A DNA stretch of 64,000 nt from positions 589,298-653,297 of the forward strand of contig NZ_ML762920.1 in the NCBI RefSeq assembly GCF_009372235.1, given 5' to 3'. Shown piece by piece: positions 24,750 to 34,118 of the stretch (its first letter is position 1; each line of letters starts with the position of its first letter). The position numbers and the translations under genes were made by a program. The DNA is from Dickeya oryzae (GTDB lineage Bacteria; Pseudomonadota; Gammaproteobacteria; Enterobacterales; Enterobacteriaceae). Below the pieces are notes generated by a model. That model worked only from the letters and a program-made list of their open reading frames with translations, was not told where the DNA came from and did no database searches.

Positions 24750-27700
24750 CTACGCTTTTTCCACATTAACCAGAAACGCCTTGTATTCCGGCGTCTGACT
24801 GTTGGCGTCACCGACATGCGGCGTCAGGATATTCGCCATAAAGCCTTTCTGGGTGGTGCCTTCAAAGCCCCAGTGACAAGGCACGCCGATGGTTTCCACC
24901 GGTTTGCCCTGAATCGTCAGGGTACGGATACGCTTGGTAACGACTGCCTTCGCCTTGATATATCCTCGTTTACTGCTGACTTTCACGACGTCGCCCGCCT
25001 GAATCCCCTTCTGCTTCGCCAGCCCTTCACCGATTTCCACAAACTGCTCTGGCTGAACGATAGCGTTGAGACGCGCGTGTTTCGTCCAGTGGCGGAACAA
25101 CTCGGTAATCGAGTAGGTCGTGGCAACAAACGGGAATTCTTCCACCGTTCCCATATACGGACGGTCGGCAGGCAGAATACGGGCAGCCGGGTTGACCTGA
25201 ACCTTGCTGTAAACCGGGTTGGTTTTCAGCGGCGATTCCAGCGGCTCATAGTGCGCCGGGAACGGCCCTTCGGCCATCTTGTCGATAGCGAACAGACGCC
25301 CCAGCCCTTCGGCGTTCATAATAAACGGGCCAGCCGCGCTACCCGGAGGCACGGTAGCGGCGAAATCGGGCACGTCTATCCCCGTCCACTTCTGGCCATT
25401 CCAGCGAATCAGCTCACGTTTTGGATCCCACGGGCGGCCTTGTTCGTCAGCCGACGCACGGTTGTAAAGAATGCGGCGGTTTTGCGGCCAGCACCAGGCC
25501 CAGCCCGGCGTACAGCCCAAACCTGACGGGTCGGCGTTGTCGCGACGCGCCATCTGGTTACCCGCCTCTGTCCACGAACCGGCGTAAATCCAGCAGAAGC
25601 TGGCCGTGCTGCCGTCATCACGCAGCACCGAGAAGTCAGGCAGCAGTTGCCCTTTCTTCAACAACAGGTTGCCTTTATCGTCGTACAGATCCGCCAGCGC
25701 ACGGCCATTAGCTTCTTTGGTAATTTCCTCGGCGGACGGGTCTTCCGGTTGCAGGTAATTCCAGCTCATGTTCAACACGGGCTCAGGATTGGCGCCACCT
25801 TCTTTGGCATACAGCTCGCGCAGACGCAGAAACAGGCCAGCCAGAATCACCCCGTCGTGGCGCGCTTCACCTGGCGGCTCAGCGCCCTGATAGTGCCATT
25901 GCAACCAGCGGCCGGAGTTAACGATGGAGCCGTTTTCCTCGGCAAAACAGCTCGACGGCAGGCGGAACACCTCAGTTTGAATCTTACTGGGGTCGACATC
26001 GTTCAGCTCACCGTGGTTCTGCCAGAAGTTGGAGGTTTCGGTCGCCAGTGGGTCAATGATCACCAGATATTTCAGTTTCTTCAGGGCATCACGAGCGCGG
26101 TTGGAGTCCGCGAAGGCCGCCATCGGGTTGAACCCCTGCACGATATAACCGTTGACCTTGCCATCCAGCATCATGCGGGAATACGCCAGCGCGTCGTAGC
26201 TCTTGTCCCACTTCGGCAGCCAGTCGTAACCCCAGTCATTCTCTTTGGTCGCTTTATCGCCCCAGAAACTCTTCAGCATGCTGATAAAGAACTTCGGCGT
26301 ATTCTTCCAATAGTTAACCTGATCCGGCAGCAACGCCTTCGGTGTTATCTGATCGAGATACATCGTCAGCGAGGTTTGTTTTTCTGATGGTAGCGGCATA
26401 TAGCCCGGCAGGTTCAGCGACAACAACCCCAAATCGGTGTAGCCCTGAATATTCGAGTGGCCGCGCAGTGCGTTCACACCGCCACCCGCCATACCGACGT
26501 TACCCAGCAGCAACTGCACCATGGCCGCAGTACGAATAATTTGTGCGCCTGCGGTGTGCTGTGTCCAGCCAAGGGCGTACATAATGGTCGCGGTGCGATC
26601 CGGTACGCAGGTCGAGGCCAGTTGCTCACAAATGGTCAGAAAATCCTGCTTCGGCGTACCACAGACATTGGTCACCAGGTCCGGCGTATAACGGCTGACG
26701 TGCTCTTTGAGCAGGTTCCAGACGCAGCGCGGATCACTGAGTGTGTCATCACGTTTGGCAAAGCCGTTTTCATCCAGCGCATACTGCCAACTGGTACGGT
26801 CGTACTTACGCTCTTTTTCGTCGTAACCGCTAAACAGGCCTTCATCAAAGTGGTAATCGTCACGAACGATCAGGCTGGCGTTGGTATACGCCTTCACATA
26901 CGGCATCTGCACTTTGTTGTGGGTAAGCAGATAGTTGACGACACCGAGCAGGAAAGTGATATCGGACCCGGCGCGAATCGGCGAGTACATGTCGGCAACG
27001 GCAGCCGAGCGGTTAAAACGCGGGTCGACGACAATCAGTTTGGCGCCGTTGTGAATCTTGGCCTCTACCGCCCATTTAAATCCGACCGGGTGCGCTTCTG
27101 CCGGGTTGCCCCCCATCACCAGAATCACGTTGGCGTTCTTGATGTCGACCCAGTTATTGGTCATCGCACCGCGACCGAAGGTCGGTGCCAGCGCCGCCAC
27201 CGTTGGGCCGTGGCACAGACGCGCTTGCGTATCGATGCCTATCATACCCAGTGCACGGGCAAATTTTTGATCCAGTATCCCGGTTTCATTACTGGCAGCG
27301 GAGGAGCACAGCATCCCGGTGGTCAACCAACGGTTAACCGTCACACCGGCAGCGTTTTTCTCAACGAAATTGGCGTCGCGATCTTTTTTCATCAATGCGG
27401 CGATGCGATTGAACGCCTCTTCCCAACTGATGCGCTGCCATTTATCCGATCCCGGCGCACGGTATTCCGGGTACTTCAGTCGCTGATCGCTATGAATAAA
27501 ATCAACCAGACCAGCCCCTTTCGGGCACAACGAACCACGGCTCACCGGATGATCCGGATCCCCTTCAATGTGGTAAATAGAGGCGTTGGCGTTTTTAGCG
27601 CCATCGCCCAGGCTGTACATCAGAATACCGCACCCGACTGAACAGTAAGTGCAATTATTCCGGGTTTCTTTGGCTCGCAATAGCTTGTATTGCCGCGTTT

Positions 27701-27800
27701 CGGCTAACGCCGCACTGGGCGAGAACCCCAGCGCGGTGACCGTCGTTCCGGCCATACCGCCTGCGCATATTTTAAAGAACTGCCTTCTGCTGACCTGCAT
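24750..27800 (-). CDS. fdoG: Formate dehydrogenase-O, catalytic subunit, cysteine form
   Basis: 1016 residues from ATG 27800, chosen for GAGGA upstream and because it gives the twin-arginine signal MQVSRRQFFK. Cys50, 53, 57 and 92 bind the [4Fe-4S] cluster; a molybdopterin oxidoreductase fold follows. Residue 196, in DTQARLCHGPTVA, is Cys encoded by TGC at 27213-27215. E. coli FdnG and FdoG have selenocysteine (UGA) at this position, so this enzyme needs no selenocysteine machinery for this gene. It oxidises formate in the periplasm. Two ERIC-like repeats lie between this gene and any promoter further upstream. Confidence 0.95.
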   Translation of the reverse strand: MQVSRRQFFKICAGGMAGTTVTALGFSPSAALAETRQYKLLRAKETRNNCTYCSVGCGILMYSLGDGAKNANASIYHIEGDPDHPVSRGSLCPKGAGLVDFIHSDQRLKYPEYRAPGSDKWQRISWEEAFNRIAALMKKDRDANFVEKNAAGVTVNRWLTTGMLCSSAASNETGILDQKFARALGMIGIDTQARLCHGPTVAALAPTFGRGAMTNNWVDIKNANVILVMGGNPAEAHPVGFKWAVEAKIHNGAKLIVVDPRFNRSAAVADMYSPIRAGSDITFLLGVVNYLLTHNKVQMPYVKAYTNASLIVRDDYHFDEGLFSGYDEKERKYDRTSWQYALDENGFAKRDDTLSDPRCVWNLLKEHVSRYTPDLVTNVCGTPKQDFLTICEQLASTCVPDRTATIMYALGWTQHTAGAQIIRTAAMVQLLLGNVGMAGGGVNALRGHSNIQGYTDLGLLSLNLPGYMPLPSEKQTSLTMYLDQITPKALLPDQVNYWKNTPKFFISMLKSFWGDKATKENDWGYDWLPKWDKSYDALAYSRMMLDGKVNGYIVQGFNPMAAFADSNRARDALKKLKYLVIIDPLATETSNFWQNHGELNDVDPSKIQTEVFRLPSSCFAEENGSIVNSGRWLQWHYQGAEPPGEARHDGVILAGLFLRLRELYAKEGGANPEPVLNMSWNYLQPEDPSAEEITKEANGRALADLYDDKGNLLLKKGQLLPDFSVLRDDGSTASFCWIYAGSWTEAGNQMARRDNADPSGLGCTPGWAWCWPQNRRILYNRASADEQGRPWDPKRELIRWNGQKWTGIDVPDFAATVPPGSAAGPFIMNAEGLGRLFAIDKMAEGPFPAHYEPLESPLKTNPVYSKVQVNPAARILPADRPYMGTVEEFPFVATTYSITELFRHWTKHARLNAIVQPEQFVEIGEGLAKQKGIQAGDVVKVSSKRGYIKAKAVVTKRIRTLTIQGKPVETIGVPCHWGFEGTTQKGFMANILTPHVGDANSQTPEYKAFLVNVEKA

Positions 27801-27830
27801 GGGATATTCCTCGCACGACATCACTCAGAG

Positions 27831-28027
27831 CGATACCCTTCATACTTCAAGTTGCAGGTGTGTTGGCTGCCCTCACTCACCCCAGTCACTTACTTGTGTA
27901 AGCTCCTGGGGATTCGCTCGATTGCCGCGTTACAAGGCTCTAACGAGCCTTGCCCTAAAGGGCCAACGCGTGGCGTTGTTCAACACGCCAGCGTGTTGTC
28001 CTGCAACTCGAATTATTTTGGGTCTAT
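27831..28027. repeat. ERIC element with an internal insertion
   Basis: The sequence holds the ERIC core CCAGTCACTTACTTGTGTA followed by AGCTCCTGGGGATTC, flanked by ATACCCTTCATACTTCAAG on one side and CTGCAACTCGAATTATTT on the other. A stretch of about 65-70 bases, itself made of small inverted repeats (AACGCGTGGCGTTG, CAACACGCCAGCGTGTTG), is inserted before the right end. ERICs are non-autonomous palindromic repeats that fold as RNA when transcribed. Confidence 0.85.
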
Positions 28028-28152
28028 ACCCCTCATACATCGATTGCAGGTCCATCGGCTGTGCTATCAGGCTCACCTGAGCCCTACCCTGAAAAGGCAA
28101 CGCGCGGCGTTGTTCAACACGTTGTCCCGCAACTCTGATTATTGGGGGTAAT
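28024..28152. repeat. Degenerate ERIC-like copy
   Basis: A second, diverged element abuts the first: TATACCCCTCATACATCGATTGCAGG at the left and GTCCCGCAACTCTGATTATT at the right, with the insert-like GGCAACGCGCGGCGTTGTTC inside. The core of the canonical element is missing. It probably arose by tandem duplication or independent insertion. Confidence 0.6.
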
Positions 28153-28623
28153 ATCGTATTTTATGTATTAATGCTTTATTAATATGAATGAATGCTGGCA
28201 GGGGAAGTGCATAAACCCCTATCAAACATATGTATTATGTACCGACGAATAAAAAGCGCCAATTGATTATCTCAATAACAACAAATAAGTCACAATTCGT
28301 CGTAGCGCGGCTGTTTTTTAACGTTATCACACAGTTAAGAATAATCATTCTCATTATCAAGAGAGCTAAGACACTGTGCCGCTGTATATTTATTTACATG
28401 TCGATTACAGCCGAGTGTTCTCTTCCACGTTATACCAACGAGAAATAATTAAGATTTTCTTTATAAAAAACAGGGTGTCTGTTTCTTCGACAACAGAGGA
28501 ATACCACGTCTGATGATAAAAAAATAAATACCGCAGGCGGGCGTAAAATAAATAACGCCCGACATGATATGACCGTGAATCGATTATTTTTGATGGGAAA
28601 CGATAAATAACGCAGGTTACCGA
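28153..28623. other. AT-rich intergenic region with no gene
   Basis: About 470 bases between the ERIC pair and the MocR gene. It should hold the fdoG promoter (minus strand) and any mocR 3' signals. I see no convincing gene or strong terminator; short open frames here lack ribosome binding sites. Confidence 0.5.
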
Positions 28624-30051
28624 TCAGGACGAGGAGAGTGTGTTTTTCAACAATGTCGCCAACGCGATAATGGCGTTCTCTGTTTTCTCCTGCCATTCGA
28701 AGGAGGTATTAATGCGGAAATAGCGGTCAAACTTATCGCTGGTCGTGAACATGCGGCCCGGCGCGATACTGATATTCAGCGCCAGTGCCTGCTGATACAG
28801 GTCAATACTGTTGATGCCCTCCGGCAACCCCAGCCACAGAAAATAGCCACCATTGGCGTAGTAAATATCCACACAGGCCGGGAAATGCACTTTCATTGCC
28901 TGGTACAAGCGGTGTTTGCGTTGCTCAAGCGTTCGCCGCAGACGCCGCAGATGACTATCGTAACTACTGGTCGCCAGATAATCGGCCACCGCCAATTGCA
29001 TCGGTGCACTGGCAGACAGTGTACTCATCAGTTGCAGCCGCTGGACACCTTGTGCAAAGCGGCCTGCCGCCACCCAACCAACACGAAATCCGGCGACCAG
29101 ATTTTTTGAAAACGAAGAGCAGTGCAGTACCTGGCCTTGCGTATCCAACGCTTTGACCGGCAGCGGCCGATGCGGACCGGCGTACAGCTCACTGTAGACA
29201 TCATCTTCAATCAACGGTACCTGATGCTCGCTCAACAGCGCGGCCAGTTGCTGCTTTTTCTCCCATGCCAGCGTACAACCAAGCGGGTTATGAAAATTGG
29301 TCATCAGCCAGCAGGCGCGGATTGGATAGTCCTGCAATGCCTGTCGCAATGCCGCCAGATCAATACCGGTATGCGGATGTGTGGCGATAGCAATCGCCTT
29401 CAACTGCAAACGTTCGATAGCCTGCAATGCGCCGTAAAACGACGGCGACTCCACCACCACATAATCGCCGGGGCGGGTCAACATTTGCAGGCTGAGGTTC
29501 AGTGACTCCATGGCACCGCTGGTAATGACGATTTCCTCCGGCGATACCGCGATACCTTGCAACGCATAGCGCTGGGCTATCTGTTTGCGTAAACGTTCAT
29601 TGCCGGGCGGCAGGTTATCCAGCGCACTCTCCGGTTGCATACGGCGCGCTACCGTCGCCAGTGAGCGGGTTAACTGGCGCTGAGGAAACAACCGGGGATC
29701 GGGAAAGGCCGAGCCAAACGGCACTACGCCGGGCGAACGGCTGGCGTGCAGCACATCAAAAATGAAGCGGTTAACATCCACGTTTTCCGTCAAATGCACC
29801 GCTTCACCCTCGCTCACTGGCGCAGAGGGGCGTTCAATGCGCGGGGCGGCGTAATACCCCGATTGCGGGCGCGACACAATCCAGCCCTGACTTTCCAGTA
29901 GCTGATAGGCATGCAGCACCGTCATCAGACTCAGGCCCGAATGCACCGCCTTTTCGCGCAACGACGGCAGTTTTTCCCCCGGTTGCCAGATACCCGACTG
30001 TAACTGCTCGCGCATCTGGTCAGCCAGTTGTTCGAACTTAGCCAGTGCCAT
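28624..30051 (-). CDS. MocR-family regulator (GntR DNA-binding plus aminotransferase-like domain)
   Basis: 475 residues from ATG 30051, which has a perfect AAGGAG. Residues 1-70 form a GntR winged helix (LQSGIWQPGEKLPSLREKA; LSLMTVLHAYQLLESQGWI). The rest is a fold-type I aminotransferase domain with a PLP-lysine candidate in CSSFSKNLVAGFRVGW. Such proteins are PLP-sensing regulators, for example of vitamin B6 or amino-acid genes. It lies 5 bases after the glutamine amidotransferase gene, so the two are cotranscribed. The target genes are unknown. Confidence 0.88.
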   Translation of the reverse strand: MALAKFEQLADQMREQLQSGIWQPGEKLPSLREKAVHSGLSLMTVLHAYQLLESQGWIVSRPQSGYYAAPRIERPSAPVSEGEAVHLTENVDVNRFIFDVLHASRSPGVVPFGSAFPDPRLFPQRQLTRSLATVARRMQPESALDNLPPGNERLRKQIAQRYALQGIAVSPEEIVITSGAMESLNLSLQMLTRPGDYVVVESPSFYGALQAIERLQLKAIAIATHPHTGIDLAALRQALQDYPIRACWLMTNFHNPLGCTLAWEKKQQLAALLSEHQVPLIEDDVYSELYAGPHRPLPVKALDTQGQVLHCSSFSKNLVAGFRVGWVAAGRFAQGVQRLQLMSTLSASAPMQLAVADYLATSSYDSHLRRLRRTLEQRKHRLYQAMKVHFPACVDIYYANGGYFLWLGLPEGINSIDLYQQALALNISIAPGRMFTTSDKFDRYFRINTSFEWQEKTENAIIALATLLKNTLSSS

Positions 30052-30056
30052 ACTCC

Positions 30057-30782
30057 TTAGCGGGACAACGCCTGCCGGACAAAATCCAGCAGCAACCGCT
30101 GCGCCCATACCGGCTCTGCGCTATGGGTTATTTCCGGCAAGGCGCAGTGTCGCAGGCAGGCGTTCATCACCGCGGCATCCATCTCCGGGTGGAACTGGAA
30201 TGACAAGGTATGCGGCGTGTAACGAATAATCTGGCATCCATCCTGTTCTGACGCCGCCAGCACCTGTGCACCCGGTGGTGGCGTCACCACAGACTGAAGA
30301 TGGCTGAGGTAAGCGCTAAACTGCGTCGGTAGCGCCGTCAGCAACGCGTCATTCGCGGCATGGTCATGCAGCGTTACCGTTTTAAGCCCCATCTCACGTC
30401 CATTCGGGTTATCCGCCACCGTGCCGCCCAACGCATGCGCCAATAACTGATGGCCGTAGCACACGCCCAGCACCGGCAACCCGACCTGCACGCTCTGACG
30501 TAGCCACTCGGCGGTACGCTCGCTCCAGTCCAGCCGGTCAGTCACCATCGACCAGGAACCACTGATAATAGCGGCATCATGCTCACCGGGGTGCGGCAAG
30601 GCGTCACCGGCGTCTGGCCGCACCACATGCAGTTGCACGTCTTGCGCCGCCAGCGCGCTGCAAAACCAGTCAGCCTGTTGACCGACAGACTGCGCGATAG
30701 GCTCAGGGGGTTCCCCCATCTGTACGATGAGTAAAGAAGGAGAACGTGATGAGGAAGGACAATCTGCGTTTCGCATCGTCAT
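30057..30782 (-). CDS. Class I glutamine amidotransferase family protein
   Basis: About 241 residues. The nucleophile elbow GVCYGHQLLAHALGG holds the Cys, and FQFHPEMD holds the His and Glu of the catalytic triad, so it is probably active. Relatives include the stand-alone GMP-synthase-like amidotransferases and YfeJ. No synthetase domain is attached. The start is uncertain: ATG 30782 and 30776 lie close together and neither has a strong ribosome binding site; a longer in-frame start exists at 30836. It forms an operon with the MocR gene. Confidence 0.8.
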   Translation of the reverse strand: MTMRNADCPSSSRSPSLLIVQMGEPPEPIAQSVGQQADWFCSALAAQDVQLHVVRPDAGDALPHPGEHDAAIISGSWSMVTDRLDWSERTAEWLRQSVQVGLPVLGVCYGHQLLAHALGGTVADNPNGREMGLKTVTLHDHAANDALLTALPTQFSAYLSHLQSVVTPPPGAQVLAASEQDGCQIIRYTPHTLSFQFHPEMDAAVMNACLRHCALPEITHSAEPVWAQRLLLDFVRQALSR

Positions 30783-30917
30783 AGCGCGTCGCTGGCCTCG
30801 AAGAACGGTAAACAAGATGAGTTTTGAACGTATCACGCAGGACGCGCCCTGTCATCGCTTCATGCTGTTGATTTTTATTCACCGCGATAAAGGCGCGCAG
30901 AAAGGCACACCGCCCCT

Positions 30918-31394
30918 TCAACGGGTAGCGGTTGAACGGTAGGCCAGAGAAAAAACATCGTAGAAATAGAGGTACCCCTTGGTTTGCAACAAACGGGCGA
31001 TCCCCTCTTTTACCGCGGCGGCGACCTGTGGATTATGCAGCAAGGCCTCCAGCGTCTGTGCCGACACATGGCGACTGTTATACCACTCGCCGTTGTAGCA
31101 CACCCGCAGATCCAGCGTGTCGATATCTTCAAAGCGATAGCGCGGGTTGATATCCATCGACATCGCCAGCGACATCAGCGCCAGAAACAACGTAAACCCC
31201 ACCACATAAGGCAGGCCGAAATAGGGTGCGTACCACAAAATCAACGCCACCGGCACATAACTCGCCAGCATGCCGCCGAATAAATAAGGGTGAGTGACCA
31301 TAAAGCGGCGACTGAAACGGATGCGGTTATCGCGCCGCTCCTCACGATTCAGACGTTCGATTTCGTCATTCAGAATACGTTTCACTTCGTCCAT
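30918..31394 (-). CDS. ylaC: YlaC family inner membrane protein
   Basis: 158 residues. A charged N-terminus (EVKRILNDEIERLNREERRDNR) is followed by two hydrophobic helices (GGMLASYVPVALILWYA and LPYVVGFTLFLALMSLAM) and a soluble C-terminal half with YRFEDIDTLDLRVCYNGEW. This matches the conserved enteric YlaC family, whose function is unknown to me. It is a single gene between the amidotransferase and hypF. Confidence 0.8.
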   Translation of the reverse strand: MDEVKRILNDEIERLNREERRDNRIRFSRRFMVTHPYLFGGMLASYVPVALILWYAPYFGLPYVVGFTLFLALMSLAMSMDINPRYRFEDIDTLDLRVCYNGEWYNSRHVSAQTLEALLHNPQVAAAVKEGIARLLQTKGYLYFYDVFSLAYRSTATR

Positions 31395-31487
31395 ACCGAA
31401 TCCTCTGCCGCTGCGTAGTGGTGCGCAACGGTAGCACGGCGCACCTTATCAGAACAGATACAGTCCGGTGAAAAAAAGCTATAACAG

Positions 31488-33779
31488 TTACCCTTGTGTT
31501 GACAGACGACTGGCGGCAATCAACGCCTGCCCCAACGCCAGCCCACCGTCGCCGGCCGGTAACCGTGACGGCATCAGCAACGTCATATCAGCCAGCCGTT
31601 CACGCAGCAGTGCAACCAGCAAACGGTTATGCATCACCCCGCCTGAGCACACCACCGTATTCAGCCCGTACTCCCGTGATGCCTGACGCACCAGCGCCGC
31701 CAGCCCGTCAGCCAACGCCACATGAAACGCAAACGCACGGTCAGCCGGTGTCGCGTGCCAGTCCAGAAACTGCTGCCAGAACGTAGCCAGATCCAACTGG
31801 TAGCCGGACAACGGTAGCGTCACCGGCGATCGGGTCTGTTGATGTTGCCGGGCCAGCGCTTCCAGCCAGCAAGCCGCCTCCCCTTCCCAGCTTTGTTCGC
31901 CGTCAAATCCACAAGCGGCGGCAACGGCATCAAACAACCGGCCAGCGGATGAAGCCAGCGGAGCATTCAGACCGCGCTCAATAGCACGCGTCAGCAACGG
32001 CCGCGCAGCGACAGGAATCACCCCCGCTTGCGGCAGTGACGCCCAATCCGGTACAAACGCCAGAAGCTGTGCCAGTAGATTACGCCACGGCTGGCGTGCT
32101 GCCAGATCGCCGCCCGGCAACGCCACCGCAGGCAACCCGCCCAGATGCTGGCACTGGCTGTAATCCACCCGCAGGCACTCACCGCCCCACCAGCGGTTAT
32201 CACCACCATAGCCAATGCCATCCAACGCCAGCCCGATGACCGGCCCGGCGTCACGCGGCCAGCGGTGTTCCGCCAGACAGGCAACGATATGCGCGTGATG
32301 GTGCAATACCTCGATGCAGGGGATGCCCAACTGTTGCGCCTGCCGCTGCCCCAAACGACGGCTGACATACCCTGGGTGAGCATCCACCGCGATGGCCTGC
32401 GGCGTAAACCGGTAGATATCAGCAAACAGCCTTTGCGCCTGCTGGTACTGCTGTTCCACCTCGTCATCAGCCAGATCGCCCAAGTGCTGACTGACAATCG
32501 CAGAGCCATCACGCAGCAGGCAGAAGGTATTTTTGAGGTCGGCCCCCATAGCTAATAACGCGGGCTGCTGGCTAAATCCCGGCGGCAACGGCAGGGCATC
32601 CGGCACATAACCGCGTGCGCGCCGCAGCATCTCCGCCCGTTCATCCTGCATTCTCACTACCGAGTCATCGGCCCGCTGCACAATATCGCGATCATGCAGC
32701 AACCACAGGTCAGCAATAGCCGCCAGTTCAGCCAGCGCCTGCGTGTTATCCAGCGCAGGCGGTTTACCACTGGCATTGCCAGAGGTCATCACCAGCGGTC
32801 GGCCCACCGCCGCCAACAGTAAGTGCTGTAATGGGCTGGCAGGCAGCATTAATCCCACCTCATCCAAACCGGGGGCAATACCTGCGGCCAGGACACCATC
32901 GTGGCGCAGCGGTAGCAGCACGATCGGTGCCGCCGGGCTTTGCATCAGACGCAGCGCGGGCGCAGGGTTTTCCACACTGCTGCACTGTGCGAGCCAGTCA
33001 GCGCCCGGTAACATCACCGCCAGCGGCTTGGCCGGGCGGTGCTTGCGCTCACGCAGTCGTGCCACTGCCTGCGCATGGGTAGCGTCACAAGCCAGATGAA
33101 AACCACCCAGCCCTTTTACTGCCACAATCTGCCCGGCGCATAATGCGGCGGCCGCTTGCATAATAGCGTCATCACCACGCACCACGACACCCGATGCATC
33201 ACTCAGCCACACCTGCGGCCCGCAGGTTGGGCAAGCGTTGGGTTGAGCATGAAAGCGCCGATCCGCCGGATGTTGGTATTCCTGCTGACAGGTGGGGCAA
33301 AACGGGAACGTCGCCATCGCCGTATTCGGGCGGTCGTATGGCATCTGGCGGATGATAGTAAAACGCGGGCCACAATGGGTGCAGTTGATAAACGGATAAC
33401 GGTAGCGACGATCGCGCGGATCAAACAGCTCCTGACGGCAGGCATCACAGGTCGCCGCATCCGGCACAATGTGGGTATCCATCTGCCCGGCACCGCTGTG
33501 TTCAATGGTGAAATCGTCCGGTGGTGTTTCCCAGCGATAAGGCTGACAGGTGACCTGGTCAATCTGCGCCAGCGGCGGGCACTCAGCGTATAGCGCAGCA
33601 ATGAAATCCGCCTCGGCGCTCACCGGCCACAGCCGGACTAACACCCCCGCGCCATCATTCAGCACACTGCCTTTGGCACCAAGCCGGTGAGCAATTTGCC
33701 AGACATAAGGCCGAAACCCCACCCCCTGCACTTTGCCTTTAACGCGAATTTCAATTCCGTCGTGATGTGGTGACATCAT
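31488..33779 (-). CDS. hypF: Carbamoyltransferase for [NiFe] hydrogenase maturation
   Basis: About 763 residues. Domain order is an acylphosphatase domain ([15 protein letters not shown]), two zinc fingers (CDACRQE ... [13 protein letters not shown] ... CPTCG), a YrdC-like domain ([23 protein letters not shown]) and a carbamoyltransferase domain with [15 protein letters not shown]. It activates carbamoyl phosphate and loads HypE, making the CN ligands of the active site. The start is unclear; no strong ribosome binding site precedes the ATGs at 33779 and 33776. It is separated from hypE by a palindromic repeat, so it is probably a separate unit. Confidence 0.93.
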   Translation of the reverse strand: MMSPHHDGIEIRVKGKVQGVGFRPYVWQIAHRLGAKGSVLNDGAGVLVRLWPVSAEADFIAALYAECPPLAQIDQVTCQPYRWETPPDDFTIEHSGAGQMDTHIVPDAATCDACRQELFDPRDRRYRYPFINCTHCGPRFTIIRQMPYDRPNTAMATFPFCPTCQQEYQHPADRRFHAQPNACPTCGPQVWLSDASGVVVRGDDAIMQAAAALCAGQIVAVKGLGGFHLACDATHAQAVARLRERKHRPAKPLAVMLPGADWLAQCSSVENPAPALRLMQSPAAPIVLLPLRHDGVLAAGIAPGLDEVGLMLPASPLQHLLLAAVGRPLVMTSGNASGKPPALDNTQALAELAAIADLWLLHDRDIVQRADDSVVRMQDERAEMLRRARGYVPDALPLPPGFSQQPALLAMGADLKNTFCLLRDGSAIVSQHLGDLADDEVEQQYQQAQRLFADIYRFTPQAIAVDAHPGYVSRRLGQRQAQQLGIPCIEVLHHHAHIVACLAEHRWPRDAGPVIGLALDGIGYGGDNRWWGGECLRVDYSQCQHLGGLPAVALPGGDLAARQPWRNLLAQLLAFVPDWASLPQAGVIPVAARPLLTRAIERGLNAPLASSAGRLFDAVAAACGFDGEQSWEGEAACWLEALARQHQQTRSPVTLPLSGYQLDLATFWQQFLDWHATPADRAFAFHVALADGLAALVRQASREYGLNTVVCSGGVMHNRLLVALLRERLADMTLLMPSRLPAGDGGLALGQALIAASRLSTQG

Positions 33780-33866
33780 AGTTATATGAATAGCTATCAC
33801 TGTAAGTGTTGCTGTATGGACGCCTTTTATACAGCGTCTCGCTGCACTACCCCGCTCTGGCGTCCA

Positions 33867-34059
33867 CTTAGGGCGGCCAATCGCCGCCGCCCTAAGAACC
33901 CGGGCTTTTGGCGGGAAATTACGCCGCTACGCGGTGCCTTCGGGAAAAACAGACTCCTTTTCGGCCCGCCGCTGACGCGCTCCCGGCGCGGCAGCGGCTC
34001 TCGCGGCATCCATGCCGCTCGGCCGGGAGTCTGTTTTCCCCTCAGCGTAATTTACGCCA
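33867..34059. repeat. Large palindromic intergenic repeat
   Basis: Nested inverted repeats: CTTAGGGCGGC/GCCGCCCTAAG (33867-33896, perfect 11-bp arms); then GGGAAAAACAGACTCC near 33942 pairing with GGGAGTCTGTTTTCCC at 34024-34039; and an outer pair GGAAATTACGCCG/CAGCGTAATTTACGCC. The central 80 bases are very GC-rich with more small palindromes. It fills the hypE-hypF gap. It looks like a dispersed, non-coding structured repeat rather than a gene. Confidence 0.7.
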
Positions 34060-34118
34060 TTGCGTCCACCTGCCACCATCAAATCGACAATGACAACGAT
34101 CAGAACAGGGCTAGAGGA

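Noticed and set aside
28430-28696. An 88-codon frame overlapping the end of the MocR gene
   Set aside because: It overlaps the MocR C-terminus in another frame and shows no motif or start signal.
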